Source: Blastocladiella emersonii ATCC 22665 (taxonomy: Eukaryota > Blastocladiomycota > Blastocladiomycetes > Blastocladiales > Blastocladiaceae). Taken from it: a stretch of 64,000 nucleotides of DNA. The stretch covers positions 647,501 to 711,500 of the forward strand of contig JANHCV010000005.1 in assembly GCA_025594325.1 (NCBI GenBank), written 5' to 3'. Shown here piece by piece: positions 19,018 to 31,078 of the stretch. Numbering within the stretch: the first letter of the stretch is position 1; each line of letters begins with the position of its first letter. The notes beneath the pieces were generated by a model. That model worked only from the letters and a program-made list of their open reading frames with translations. It had not been told where the DNA came from and searched no databases. A program made the translations under genes and the position numbers.

Positions 19018-20334
19018 ATGCACCCGCACCTCGACGAGGCCGCCGGCGGCGCGCTGCAGTTCGGCCGCGACTTTGCCCTCGCCCTGCCGTCCATCGCCGC
19101 GCCGTCTGCAGCCCCCACCGCCACGGTCACCGTGTACCCGCCGTCGCCGCGCGCCGTGTCGCCGCACATCACCATCACGCGCGCGCCGACCCCGCCGCCG
19201 CCCAGCTACACCGACCACGGCGAGCGGGTCCCGAGCCCATCATCCGCACTGCGCGCGCCCGCCTCGTCGCCCGTCCAACGTTCGAGCGGTGGCAGCGGGT
19301 TCCTGCGCCTGCCCGACCCAGCCGTGCTCCCGCCCAAGGCCTCGCCGTACTCGGCCACTGCCGACCTCGCGCAGATGCAGCTCGTGCACGTCCCGCGCGC
19401 GCGGTCCAAAGCGAGCGACGTGCCCGTCGCCGACCTGCTGCGCATCTTGTTCCCGCTCTCGGTCGCGTGTCGCTCGAACTCGTCTTCGTCGTCGTCGGCG
19501 CGCCGCCGCCGCGCCAGCTCGCCCACCCCGCCCATGAGTATGGCGCCTTCGAGCGCCATGGACGTCGAGATGGATACCATGCCGGACGCCGGCGGGTGGC
19601 GCGCGCGCCGGTCGTCGCCGCTCATCCTGCCGCGCTCCATCATCGCGGGCATCCCTACGTCGGCGGTGTCGACGCACGCGCCGCCCAACTCGCCCATGGC
19701 GCTGTCGCCGTGCCACGAGTGGCCCGTCTCGTTTGACGCCGTCATGGCCGATGGGGACGAGGGCGCGCCGCCGTCCATGGACCTCGACGATGAGTCGTCA
19801 ACGGCATCAGCGCCGCGGGGAGCGGGCCAGCTGCTCCCGTCCCCGCCGCCGTCGTACGCCGTGGCCCTCGCCGCGCACCCGCCGCCGCCCAAGTGGACCA
19901 GCCCCGTGCCGCCTGCCGCCGAGCCGTCCGTGTCGCACCGCCACCACCACAATGGATACGTCGAGCTGCCGGCCTCGCCGCCCGCGTCGCCGAGCTTCCT
20001 CTCGCTACGCCCGCCTCGCACTTCCATCTCGACTTCCTCCTCATCGTCGTCCTCGTCGGCGCTGACGATGCGCCGCAAGTCCGGGTTCGGCCGCGGCGCC
20101 GCCTCCTCGTCCTCGTCGGCAAGCTCGCCCAAGAGCGTGTCGCTGTCTCGGCGGCATCCCGCGTCGTCCAACAAGCCGCCGGGCGTGGTCGTGTCGTCGC
20201 GCACCAGCGTGTCCGTGGCCATCGGCAAGCGCAAGCCGTCCACGGCCACGGCTGCGGAGCGCGCAAAGTGCCAGCACCGTGTCCGGTCGGCCGTGCTGAG
20301 TCTCGCGCGCCAGCTTGATGCCCTCGACCTCTAA
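19018..20334 (+). CDS. Ser/Pro-rich protein of unknown function
   Basis: A 438-aa single-exon frame from the ATG at 19018. It is dominated by Ser, Pro and Ala, with repeated 'PPPSY' segments (for example near residues 61-64 and 278-281) that resemble PY-type WW-domain ligands. A short conserved-looking stretch, 'VADLLRILFPLSVACR', lies near residue 140. The C-terminus is a basic Ser-rich region followed by a helix ('CQHRVRSAVLSLARQLDAL'). No enzyme domain is recognised. It may be a disordered adaptor or regulator. Confidence 0.6.
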   Translation: MHPHLDEAAGGALQFGRDFALALPSIAAPSAAPTATVTVYPPSPRAVSPHITITRAPTPPPPSYTDHGERVPSPSSALRAPASSPVQRSSGGSGFLRLPDPAVLPPKASPYSATADLAQMQLVHVPRARSKASDVPVADLLRILFPLSVACRSNSSSSSSARRRRASSPTPPMSMAPSSAMDVEMDTMPDAGGWRARRSSPLILPRSIIAGIPTSAVSTHAPPNSPMALSPCHEWPVSFDAVMADGDEGAPPSMDLDDESSTASAPRGAGQLLPSPPPSYAVALAAHPPPPKWTSPVPPAAEPSVSHRHHHNGYVELPASPPASPSFLSLRPPRTSISTSSSSSSSSALTMRRKSGFGRGAASSSSSASSPKSVSLSRRHPASSNKPPGVVVSSRTSVSVAIGKRKPSTATAAERAKCQHRVRSAVLSLARQLDALDL

Positions 20335-20410
20335 ATCTTCTGGTTCTCTCCTCCTTGTGTACAGTTCATACCGCTCCCATCCACCACGCGCATATATTAT
20401 AAACACGTTT

Positions 20411-21830
<1,420 letters not shown>

Positions 21831-23504
21831 ATGATCACACAGCACCCGTTCCCGCTCGGCGGCGGCGGCGCATCACCGTCGTCCTCGGCAGCAGCAGCCA
21901 GCGCGCCCGGCGCGTGGATGGGCGCGGCACCGCCGCACTTCCTCTACCAGCAGCACGGCGGTCCGCCGTCCTGGGCCGCGCCGCCACTCTCGCTCGCGCT
22001 GCCTTCACCACACGATGCGGCGGGCGACGCGCCGTGGTCGATCCCGCCGCCGGTCCCCGGCACCACCGGTATCTTCCACAACAACAGTAGTAGCAGCGTT
22101 ACGCCGCCGGCCGCCGCGTTCCCGCCCGTCCCCGGTGGCGGCGGCGGCGCGCCGTGGTTTCCCGCATGGGCGGCGAGCCCCGGCGGCGCACCCGCGCCGC
22201 TACACCATCAACCTCCCGATCACGCTGCGCCCGGCCTCCGCACCTCGCCTACCCCGCCAGCCACGACCGCGCCGACCACAACGGCGCCGGCCCCGACGAC
22301 GGGCACGGGCCTGCGTTCATGGGCGCGTGCCGCCCCCGCGCGCTCGCGCGACCGGCCGCGCGACCCTGCGCTGCGGCGGCGCACGTGGACGCGGTCCGAG
22401 GAGCTGGCGCTCGAGACGGCCATGGCCGAGTTCGGGTCGTCGTTCGCCATGATCCTCGACGTGTACGGGCGCAACGGGCTACGGTCGTCGGTCCTCGCCG
22501 ACTTTGACTACGACCAGCTCCGGTACAAGGCGCGCAACCTCGCGGCGCGCCGGCGTAAGCTCGGGCTCGACCCGGCGCCGTTCGACGCGCCGTCCAGGCC
22601 CGGCGCCGGGCGAGGCGCGCTGTCCAAGCACCGCAAGAGCCAGGTCTCGGAGCTCCACCAGATCACCGAGGCCGTGTGTCGCGCCGACGCCGAGGTCGAG
22701 GAGGCAAGGCGGGCGGCTGAGGAGGCCATGCGCGCCGCGATGCCGCCCCCGCCACCCCCGCCGCTGCCCGAGGTGCCCGCGACGGTCGGCGTCACGCTCC
22801 TGTCGCCCTTCACCGCCATGCTCGCCGCCAACGACAACTCGCCGTTGCTCTCGGACCTCGACGAGCTCAACTCGCTCGACGGCGCCCTCGTCGGGCTCGC
22901 GTCCGCCGACTCGGCGCTCGACCTGGACCTCAGTCCTGCGCCGGCTGCTGCCTCGGTTGATGGGTCCGCTGTGTCGTTCGTGGCGGCCGTCGATGACCCG
23001 CTCGCCGAGTTCACCCACATCGACTTTGACGACCTCGGCCTCGACCTGTCCTTCATGCCCGACCCGGCTTCCGCTACCTCCGCCGCCGCCGTGTCTTCTC
23101 CATCACCTCTCCCACCTCCACTGCCGGTCGCCGAACCCGCCGCGCCCGTCCCCGCCGTGTCGCCACACACCTTCCTCACGGTCCCACCGTCGCCCGCCAC
23201 CGACTCGCCCGCGCTGCGACACTCGCGCGCGTCCACCGCCGCGCTGCTCGCCGACCTCGACGCGGCGCTCTCGTCGCCCGCGCTCTCGCCACCGCTCACC
23301 GTCGACGACCCGCTCGCCTTCGCCTTCGCCATTTCTTCCTCTTCCGCGACGACGACGCCCGATGCGGCGGCCGCGGGCGCGTGGCAGATGCTCGGGCTCG
23401 AGTTCGAGATGCCCCCGCTGCCCGCGTTCCCGTTCGCGTTCCCGTTCGCGTGCGACGGCGGAGTCGGCGGGGGGCTGGATGATGAGGTCCTGGCGCTGCT
23501 TTGA
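21831..23504 (+). CDS. Myb/SANT-like DNA-binding protein
   Basis: A 557-aa single-exon frame. Residues about 180-245 hold a Myb/SANT-like helix-turn-helix: 'RRTWTRSEELALETAMAEFG' starts the first helix, and 'DQLRYKARNLAARRRKLGL' looks like the recognition helix and basic tail. This layout is like telomere-repeat-type Myb domains. The N-terminal part is Pro/Gly/Ala-rich. The C-terminal half has repeated acidic-hydrophobic patches ('HIDFDDLGLDLSFM', 'LLADLDAALSS'), as in transcription activation domains. It is therefore probably a transcription factor; target genes are unknown. Confidence 0.65.
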   Translation: MITQHPFPLGGGGASPSSSAAAASAPGAWMGAAPPHFLYQQHGGPPSWAAPPLSLALPSPHDAAGDAPWSIPPPVPGTTGIFHNNSSSSVTPPAAAFPPVPGGGGGAPWFPAWAASPGGAPAPLHHQPPDHAAPGLRTSPTPPATTAPTTTAPAPTTGTGLRSWARAAPARSRDRPRDPALRRRTWTRSEELALETAMAEFGSSFAMILDVYGRNGLRSSVLADFDYDQLRYKARNLAARRRKLGLDPAPFDAPSRPGAGRGALSKHRKSQVSELHQITEAVCRADAEVEEARRAAEEAMRAAMPPPPPPPLPEVPATVGVTLLSPFTAMLAANDNSPLLSDLDELNSLDGALVGLASADSALDLDLSPAPAAASVDGSAVSFVAAVDDPLAEFTHIDFDDLGLDLSFMPDPASATSAAAVSSPSPLPPPLPVAEPAAPVPAVSPHTFLTVPPSPATDSPALRHSRASTAALLADLDAALSSPALSPPLTVDDPLAFAFAISSSSATTTPDAAAAGAWQMLGLEFEMPPLPAFPFAFPFACDGGVGGGLDDEVLALL

Positions 23505-23570
23505 TTTTGTGATAACCCATACCCTGTGCGAGAGAGATCCCAATCTATTGTCACTTCTCACCTCATCGAT

Positions 23571-25315
23571 TCACGACGAATACTTGGCCGCTACGCCCGG
23601 GTACTCGCTCCCGTTTGGGACCGGGTACGAGATCGGGCCTGCCGGTTGCGCGGGAGGCGCCTGCGGCGGGGCCTGTGGCATCGGCGCGTAGTAGTACGCG
23701 GGCGGCGGGCTCTGCGGGCCCGGCGACATCGGGCCCGCGGCCGGCGGCGGCGGCGGAGCGTACCCGTACGGCACCTGCTGTGAGGAAGATGACGGGCCCG
23801 CGTAGTAGGCCTGTTGCTGCGACGGCGGGTAGCCCGGGTAGGCTTGCTGTTGCGGCGGTGGCGGGTAGCCCGGATACGCCTGCGGTTGCGGGTACGGCTG
23901 CTGAACCGGAACCGCGGCGTAGCCCGCGTACACGGCCGGCTGCGGCTGCTGAGCTTGCGGGTGCACATGTTGCGGCTGGCCCATCATGGACCCGATGGCC
24001 GCGGTCGCGAGCGGGACGATCTGCGCCGTCGACTGGTATGGCGGAGCCGGCTCTGCGGACACCTTGTTGGCCTCGGTGCGCCGGCGCCGGCGGAAGACCA
24101 GGCCGCACACGCAGCAGCTGATCAGGCCCACGATCACGATGCCTGGGATCAGGAGGCTGATGCCGATGGTCTGCTTTTGTTCCTACATGCGACCGAGATG
24201 TCAGCGAGCTGTGGAAGGGTATCGAGAGAGGAGGGACGTGCCATCGACAGGCCAAAGTAGTAGCTGCCCTGCGTGACCCGCGACGCGTACAGGATCGGGT
24301 CGTCGCTGTGCCGCACTTGCACGCGGATCGCGCTCGGCCGCGTCGAGCTGTACTGCGCCAGCCCGTAGCTCGGCAGCGCGGTGCCCGAGTACGTCGACTC
24401 GTAGTAGCACCCGGAGCTCGTCTCGCTGTGCGAAGCGTGCTCTCATCAGTCAGCGTTGCGCGGGGGGTGCGATGTCGTCACGTACATGGTGTTGGACGCG
24501 GGCGAGTACACGAAACACATGGACTTGACGTAGAGCGTCAGCGTGCACTGCGCCGTGCTCGAGTTCCACACGCCGTCGCGGCTCGAGCAAGCTACATCCG
24601 CTCGTGGTGAGCTCGCGTCCTCCCGAACACGCACAAATCGCGTACCGGTTGAGCACAGCGGCCTCCTATTGCACGCATCGCGGTCCGACTGGCTCGACTG
24701 CGTGCAGGTGCTGGTGCGGCAGTCGGGCAGCGTGATCGCGTACGTGCGCGACGGCGGGACCACGCTGGCCGAGATGGCGAACAAGTTGGTGCCCGAGCTG
24801 CCCCACGCCAGGATACTCGACCCGTTGACCCCGGGCACCGAGGCCTGCAGCCAGTTCAGCTTGCTCGGGAACGGCACCGCGGGCTCGGTAGAGGAGAGTT
24901 TGCCCTCCTCCTACACGCGCTGAGCGGTGAGCAGACGCCTAAGCGATGTTGTGCATCGAGTTGTACCTGTCCCATGGACGATGTCCTCGCCAGCGGATAC
25001 ACCGCGCTGCCGTACGCGTACGTCGCATTGAGCTGGCTCCACGACGACGTGTTACTCGCCCCCGACCCGCTCGCCCACTGCTGTGATACGTTGATGAACG
25101 ACGCGACAGCCGTCTCACGGGTCGGCGTGCCCGCAATCGACAGCATGTACGCGCCGCCAATGATCAGCCCCGGGCCGATCAGGCACGTCACCAGGATCAC
25201 ACCCAGGATGGCCTTGGAGATGTCCTACGGTCGACGCGGTCAGAGCGGGTCGCGCTGCGGTGCGAGGCGGTGGTGCGGTCGTGAGCACTTTGCATGTATT
25301 GGCTATGGACGACAT
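23571..25315 (-). CDS. Two-pass membrane protein with PGY-rich cytoplasmic tail
   Basis: Six exons (25289-25315, 24967-25224, 24646-24910, 24486-24591, 24242-24425, 23571-24182) give 483 aa in frame. A membrane segment near residues 13-35 ('ILGVILVTCLIGPGLIIGG') is followed by a ~260-residue luminal or extracellular domain with many Cys and NxS/T sites. A second membrane segment ('ISLLIPGIVIVGLISCCVC') is followed by 'FRRRRR' and a Pro/Tyr/Gln-rich tail with repeated 'PGYPP' and 'YYAP' units. Such tails often bind WW or SH3 domains. One intron appears to start with GC rather than GT. Function is unknown; a membrane sensor or trafficking adaptor is possible. Confidence 0.7.
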
Positions 25316-25635
25316 GGTTTGTTTTGGTTGTATTCATCGCATGGATCGGAGAGCGAGCGCGCTCTGGAATGAGCTTTGATCGAAGTGGGCAAGATCCAAG
25401 CGTCGCGAAGGACGCGTCTAGAAATCACGTGTGGGGTGCGAGACATGCGAGACACGCTGCTCGAGCACGGAACGCGGCCTGGTGGGCCTGGAACGCGGCT
25501 CTCTTTTGAGTTAGAGAAATCTTGTGTTCCAGAAAGCGCATGTAACCTCACGCCATTCAGAGGGACGCTGACGCAGGCGGTTGTGTGGAACAAACGAGAC
25601 TATGTACATGAGGGGAACAACTGATAAGACAAAAT
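25316..25635. other. Intergenic, no gene seen
   Basis: Holds the promoter of the membrane-protein gene and the 3' end of the zinc-finger gene. A GACGCGTCTAG motif and a CACGTG palindrome occur near 25410-25435. Confidence 0.4.
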
Positions 25636-28118
25636 TTACAAGGACGCGCCCGCCGCCGGCTCGGGACCTGGCGCCGCGGACGCTTGTTCCGCCGCGGCAC
25701 CCTCCGCGCCCACCGCGTTGCCCGCTTCTTCCTCCGGCGGCGGCGACTCGCGGTGCGTCTTGAGGTGCCGGCGAGCCTGGTCAGGCCGCGAGAAGCCGCG
25801 GTCGCACACGGGGCAGCGGAAGGGGCGGTCCTTGGTGTGGGTGCGCGTGTGCTTGGTGAGGTTGGACGACTCAGCAAACGTCTTGGTGCACCCCTCGAAC
25901 TTGCACGCGAACGGGCGCTCGCCCGTGTGCGTGCGCCGGTGCACCGTCAGCGCGCCCATGATCGAGAAGTTCTTGGCGCAGCCCTCGAAGTCGCACGCGA
26001 ACGGTTTCTCGCCTACACGAACGAGGTGCGAAGTCAGAGCGGGGGGTGGAACAGAATCGTGAACGGGGAGCACGTACCCGAGTGCGTCCGCATATGACTC
26101 GCAAGGACCGTGTGCTCCGAGAACCGCTGCGAGCACGTCACGCACTGGTACGGCTTGAACCCGGTGTGCATCTGCAGGTGGCGCATCACCTTCTGCCGCT
26201 GCGTGAACGGGCGGCCCTGCCGGTCGCAGTCGCGCCACTCGCACACGTACGGCGGCCGGTTGAACCCAATGTGGTCCTCGGACACGTGCGTCGTCAGGTC
26301 CGCAAACGACGGGTAGTGCGCGCCGCAGCTCGTCCACAGGCACACGTGCAGGTCGTAGCTGTTGGTCGTCGACGCGGACGTCGCGGCGGCAGGGGCGGCG
26401 GCGGGTGGCGTGCGGGACGACGCTGATGCCTGATCGCCGGGCGCGACAGCGTCAGCGGGCGCCGAGGACGCAAGCTCGGCCGTCGGAGGCCCCTGAGCGT
26501 GCGCCGCGTCGCCCTCACCCGTTGCCCCGTGGGCGTGCTGGTGCCCGCTGCCACCATCACACTGGTGCGACTCGTCGAAGATAGCCTTGATGTGCTTCTC
26601 GAGCAGGTGGCCGACGAGCTCGTCGGTCGACTCGAACTTGTGGTCGCCAAGCTCGACGCACGCGGCGCCGCCCCACTTGCACGTGTTGGAGCGGTTGTGG
26701 TTGGCGGGGGTGTGCGCCGTCGACAGGTGCGGGACGAGCTCGGCCGCGTCCGAGAAGGTCGCCGAGCACGTGAACCACAGGCACCGCGCGAGGGGCTGGT
26801 CGCTGCCGCCCGTGGACGACGAAGAGGAGGTATCGTCGGCGCTCCGAGGCGCAGCACGGGCCGAGTTGGTGCGGGTGGGGAGCGAGGCGGGGCGGTCCGT
26901 TGGCGGTGCGGAAAGGCGGCGTGCGACGCGGGGACGGGGAGCGGTTGCTGAGGAGGATGGCGGTGCCGGTGCGACGAATGCGGGCGCCGTCGACTCGCGG
27001 CGTGGCGATGGCGGACTCGAGCGGGTCCCGGTAGCCGAAAGCCGGGCAGGCGCTTCGCTTGGGCGAGCGGGTCCGTCGACGCGCGCGCGTTTCGCCGCGC
27101 GCTGCACGAGCTCCTCGACCGCAGGCGCGAGCGAGGTTTCGGTCGGCGGCGCAGGCGCGATGCGCGGGTGCACCGTGTACAGCGTCGTCGAGGTGGTCAT
27201 GGTGGTCGACCCAGCAGCCGACGTGCGGGTGTGGGTGGTGCGGGTGATCTGGCGGCGCGTGGTCGGGCACTCGGTGGTGTTGGTGGTGACGTGCTCCTCG
27301 ACGCGCGGCGGGCCCTCGAGGGGCTCGACGGGCGGATCAAAGAGATGGCGAGGCGGTTCGGACGGCGGCGGGAGCGATGCGGGCCAGAGTGGTTGCTGCA
27401 GCGGCAGCATCGACTCGGGACCGAGAGAAGCGAAATTGGGGCCGGGCATGGATGAGAACTGGAACGACGAGCCCGTGGCCGCGGCCGCGGCGGGGTACAT
27501 GGAGCCCGAGTGCGCGAGCAGGTCGCCGTCCATGTTGGCGAGAAAGCCTAGCAGTTCCTGCGAGTTGCTGGCGGGCGGGCTGAGCATGGGGGCCGGGCTC
27601 GCGAGGTAATCGAAGGACTGCGGGAGGAGCGGCTGCATGGGCGACGCAGTGGCCAGCTGCTGAAACGGCGGGTACGAGGCGGCAGACTGAAGGTTGGCCG
27701 ACAATGGCTTAGCCGATCCCGCGACGGGCAGCTGCGGGAACAGCGCGGCGGGCATGGTCGCGGGCGATACGACGGTGTACGGTGCGGGCGACGAGAGGGT
27801 ATACGGTGCGGGTTGAGAGGCAAGCTGGAGCAGCTGCTGCGGGTGCTGCGCGGGTCCCGCCGCAAAAGTGGTATAGGGCTGCTGCTGCATCGGAAGGCCA
27901 AAGTTCGACGGCAGCGATTGCGGTGGCGGGAAGGCGTAGTAGGCGTCAAGAAAGTTGTTATTCATGGCGTCGGCAGCGACTTGATCGGCGAAACCGGTCC
28001 AGTTGGGCGCGTTGGCGGCGGCAAGCGGATCAGACGGCATGGCGGCGGCGTCGGGGCTCCGAAGCGGATCGCTTTGCTGAGCCGAAGTCGGATCTGATGC
28101 TGCCGGTGGTTGATACAT
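25636..28118 (-). CDS. ZAP1: C2H2 zinc-finger transcription factor, Zap1-like
   Basis: Probable zinc-responsive activator. Two exons (26078-28118 and 25636-26012) give 805 aa. The architecture follows yeast Zap1. A long Gln/Pro/Ser-rich activation region is followed by a separate finger pair near residues 445-508 ('CLWFTCSATF', 'CKWGGAACVEL'). A contiguous finger cluster follows from about residue 592 ('CLWTSCGAHYPSFADLTTHV', 'CEWRDCDRQGRPFTQRQKVM', 'CVTCSQRF', 'CDFEGCAKNF', 'CKFEGCTKTF', 'CPVCDRGF'). The 'HTGFKPYQC' and 'RTHSGEKPFAC' linkers match the Zap1 DNA-binding fingers. The single intron splits the finger array at HSG/EKPF. The C-terminal tail is Ala/Glu-rich. Confidence 0.85.
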
Positions 28119-28755
28119 GGTGCCTAGGGCCGACGGGTGGCACGGTGACTCGGTCGGCGATGGGGGGAACAGGTCGGGCGAGCGCGAGTGTGGTGCGCAG
28201 CTGATGTTCAGTCGCTGCCGCAGAGTGACTAGCGGCGACAAAATGGATGCATGGAGTGTTCGTGCTTATCCGGCGACATCGCGTCGTTGCGGCGAGCGAG
28301 AAGGTCGGCAGACCGCGCGGGAACGGCGAGGAGGCGGCGGCGGGCAGCGTCAGGTGACGGCGGCCGCTGTGGCGCTGCGTGTGGCGCTTCGCGGTTCGTC
28401 AGTCGCTGCACCCTTTCGCACCGCAGCTGCCCTGATCCCTCCGCCTGCGCTCGATTGCCCATGTAACTGCTGCCGGGACTCCCCGCAGACGCTGTTCTAT
28501 ATCTTGCTATTCGACTTGGCAGGGACCAACGCCCCCCGGCCAGCTTGCCAAGACCCCCGATCGCCTGCGCCACGTTCTCTTGTCGCGGACCTGTGCGCTG
28601 CGGCCGCTCGCTGTACACTCGCCTGCTCGCCGTCTATTTTGCTCCTAGAGTCTGCTGCTTGAACTCCTTGGCATCGCCGCTGCGATCAATCTGTCAAAAG
28701 GGCGGCTATACCCTCCTCGAACCGTCTGCCTCGTGTCCATCATCAAACCGTCGTC
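28119..28755. promoter_or_regulatory. Divergent promoter region
   Basis: The 637 bp between the Zap1-like gene (minus) and the EDEM-like gene (plus). It has a TATA-like CTATATC near 28496 on the plus strand. No gene is supported. Confidence 0.4.
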
Positions 28756-30828
28756 ATGCCACTCTCTCGACGCCAGTTCATTGCCCTGTTCTGCTGCTGC
28801 CTCGCCGCCGCAGTGCTCTTCTTCAGTCCAGCGAGCGGCGACAAGTCCCCAAAGGGCTCCGCATCCGCCCCGCTCTCCAACAACGGCAAGGAGCGCGGCG
28901 AGAAATGGGTTCCACCGAAAGGACTCTTCCTCGACAAGTACGGGAGGGCCAACATGACCGTTGCGCGGTACGGTTCATCGACTCGACACCGCGTCGCGCC
29001 ACCCGGAGCGCCGTGAGTTCCACAGCTAACACGTACCCGTTCGACGTACCCTCTCTCAATCAGTGCCATGGTCAAGGAAATGTTCTTTCACGGCTGGAAC
29101 TCGTACCTCACGCACGCGTGGCCGCACGACGAGCTCGCCCCATTGACGTGTCGCGGCATCAAGGCCCAGGGCGAGTACTACCTCACGCTCATCGACGCCG
29201 CCGACACGCTGGCCGTGCTCGGCGAGTGGGGCTCCTTTTCGCACGCCGTCGACCTCATCTCCAACATCCCGCATTTCAACCTCAACATCAACGTGTCGCT
29301 GTTCGAGACCAACATCCGCATTCTCGGGTACGATTTCGCGTATCGGAGCTCGCTGCATCGCGATGGTGCACTAACATGTCCTTTGCGCGACCATCTAGCG
29401 GCCTCGTCTCGACGCACATCATTGCCGACCGCTACCTGCCCAGCTACAACGGCCGCCTCCTCAAGCTCGCCACCGATATCGGCGACCGCCTGCTCCCCGC
29501 CTTCGACACCAAGACGGGCATCCCGTACGGCACCGTCAACCTCATGCACGGCGTGCCGCCCAACGAGACCCCCGTCGTGTGCACCGCGTGCGCGACCAGT
29601 CTGTCGCTCGAGTTCGGCTACCTGTCGCACCTCACGGGCCGGCCCGTGTACGCCGTACGTCGCCAACTCGCTCATCGGCCTGGAGCGACGCACTGACCTT
29701 TCTCGAACGCGCAACTAGGCCAAGGCCAAGGAGGCCGTCCGCGCGCTGTGGGCTCGCCGAAGCGAGCTCGATCTCGTGGGCAACCACATTGACTCGGAGA
29801 CGGGCGCGTGGACCGCGACCGCCAGCGGCGTCGCCGGGTCGATCGACTCGTTCTACGAGTACATGTTCAAGACCTTCCTCGTGTTCCACGACTCGGACTA
29901 CTACCAGATCTTCGTCGACGCCTACCACGCCGTTGAAAAGTGGACCGCGCGCGACGGCTGGAACGTGGTACGTTGCTGCTGCTCGTCACCATCCCCTCGC
30001 TCCGAACTGACATGGGTCCCGTGTAGCTCGTCAACATGTACTCGGGCACGACCGCCGCGAGCACCTTCTCGTCGCTGCAGTGTTTCTGGGCCGGGCTGCA
30101 GGTCCTGAGCGGCGACCTCCACCGCGCCAACGCGTTCATGCAGAAGATGGGCAGCCTCATGGCCGTGATCCCGTTTCTGCCCGAGCTGCTCCAGATCAAC
30201 GGCTGGACGTTGACGGCGCACCGCGAGTGGCCGCAGCGGCCCGAGCTCATCGAGAGCATCCACGCCATGTACCAGGCCACGCGCGATCCCGGCCTGCAGA
30301 CGTTTGGCGTCGAGCTCGCGGTCCGCATCGACAAGTAGTACGTGTGTGCTTCGCGCGTCTGCTTCGTGCCTCGAAACTGACCGACCCCCTTGCAACTTTC
30401 GTAGCACGCGCACCGAGTGCGGGTTCGCGGGGATCCAGGACGTCGAGTCGCTGACGCTGCGGGACCAGCAGGAGTCCTTCTTCCTGTCCGAGACGCTGAA
30501 GTACCTGTACCTGCTGTTCGACCCGGACAACCTGTTCAACCAGCCCGAGTGGGTGTTCACGACCGAGGCGCACCCGCTGCCGATCCTGCCCAACACCAAG
30601 GCGCTGCGGCGCACCCAGCCGACGCCCAAACTCACGATGCGCACCGTCCGCGACCCCAAGGACCTGACCGACCTGCCCGACGCCGACCTCATGATGCTGC
30701 CGTCCGCGCAGCAGTGCAGCGCGTACGAGTGGCGGACCGTCAGCGACCTGCACTCGCTGTCGCCGCCGCGCAGCGGGACCAATTGGTTACGCAACCGCGG
30801 CGTGTTTGATAAGGTCCCTGACCTGTGA
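28756..30828 (+). CDS. EDEM/Mnl1-like GH47 protein (ER degradation, mannosidase-like)
   Basis: Acts in ER-associated degradation by recognising or trimming N-glycans on misfolded glycoproteins. Six exons (28756-28967, 29064-29327, 29399-29654, 29719-29967, 30027-30337, 30405-30828) give 571 aa. Residues 8-24 are a hydrophobic signal/anchor. GH47 signatures: '[18 protein letters not shown]', '[12 protein letters not shown]', '[15 protein letters not shown]', '[11 protein letters not shown]', '[17 protein letters not shown]' and '[18 protein letters not shown]', ending in 'VFTTEAHPL'. These are closer to EDEM than to Golgi or ER class I alpha-mannosidases. The C-terminus is short, without the long extra domain of yeast Mnl1. 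A poly(A)-type AATAAA follows at about 30863. Confidence 0.93.
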
Positions 30829-31078
30829 GTCTCTCGCACGCGCTTCTTTAATCGCGCTTCTTTAATAAACCTAGCTGAACTGTGTACATTTGTCCGCACC
30901 TGGATTCGGGAGACGGGGGTCGAGCGCGAACACGTCTGCATCGTGGCGCGCGACGCGTCGTTCGACGGACGCGTTGCTCATGTCCTCGCGTGCGTGCAAG
31001 ACCGAGCCTGGTGTGCTCGGGCTGCCGCCGATTCCGCTTGTCCTCTGCACCCACCACCCAGCGACTTGATGCAATCCC

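Noticed and set aside
28756-30828. Golgi/ER class I alpha-1,2-mannosidase rather than EDEM
   Set aside because: The motif set ([33 protein letters not shown]) fits EDEM; true mannosidase I motifs differ.
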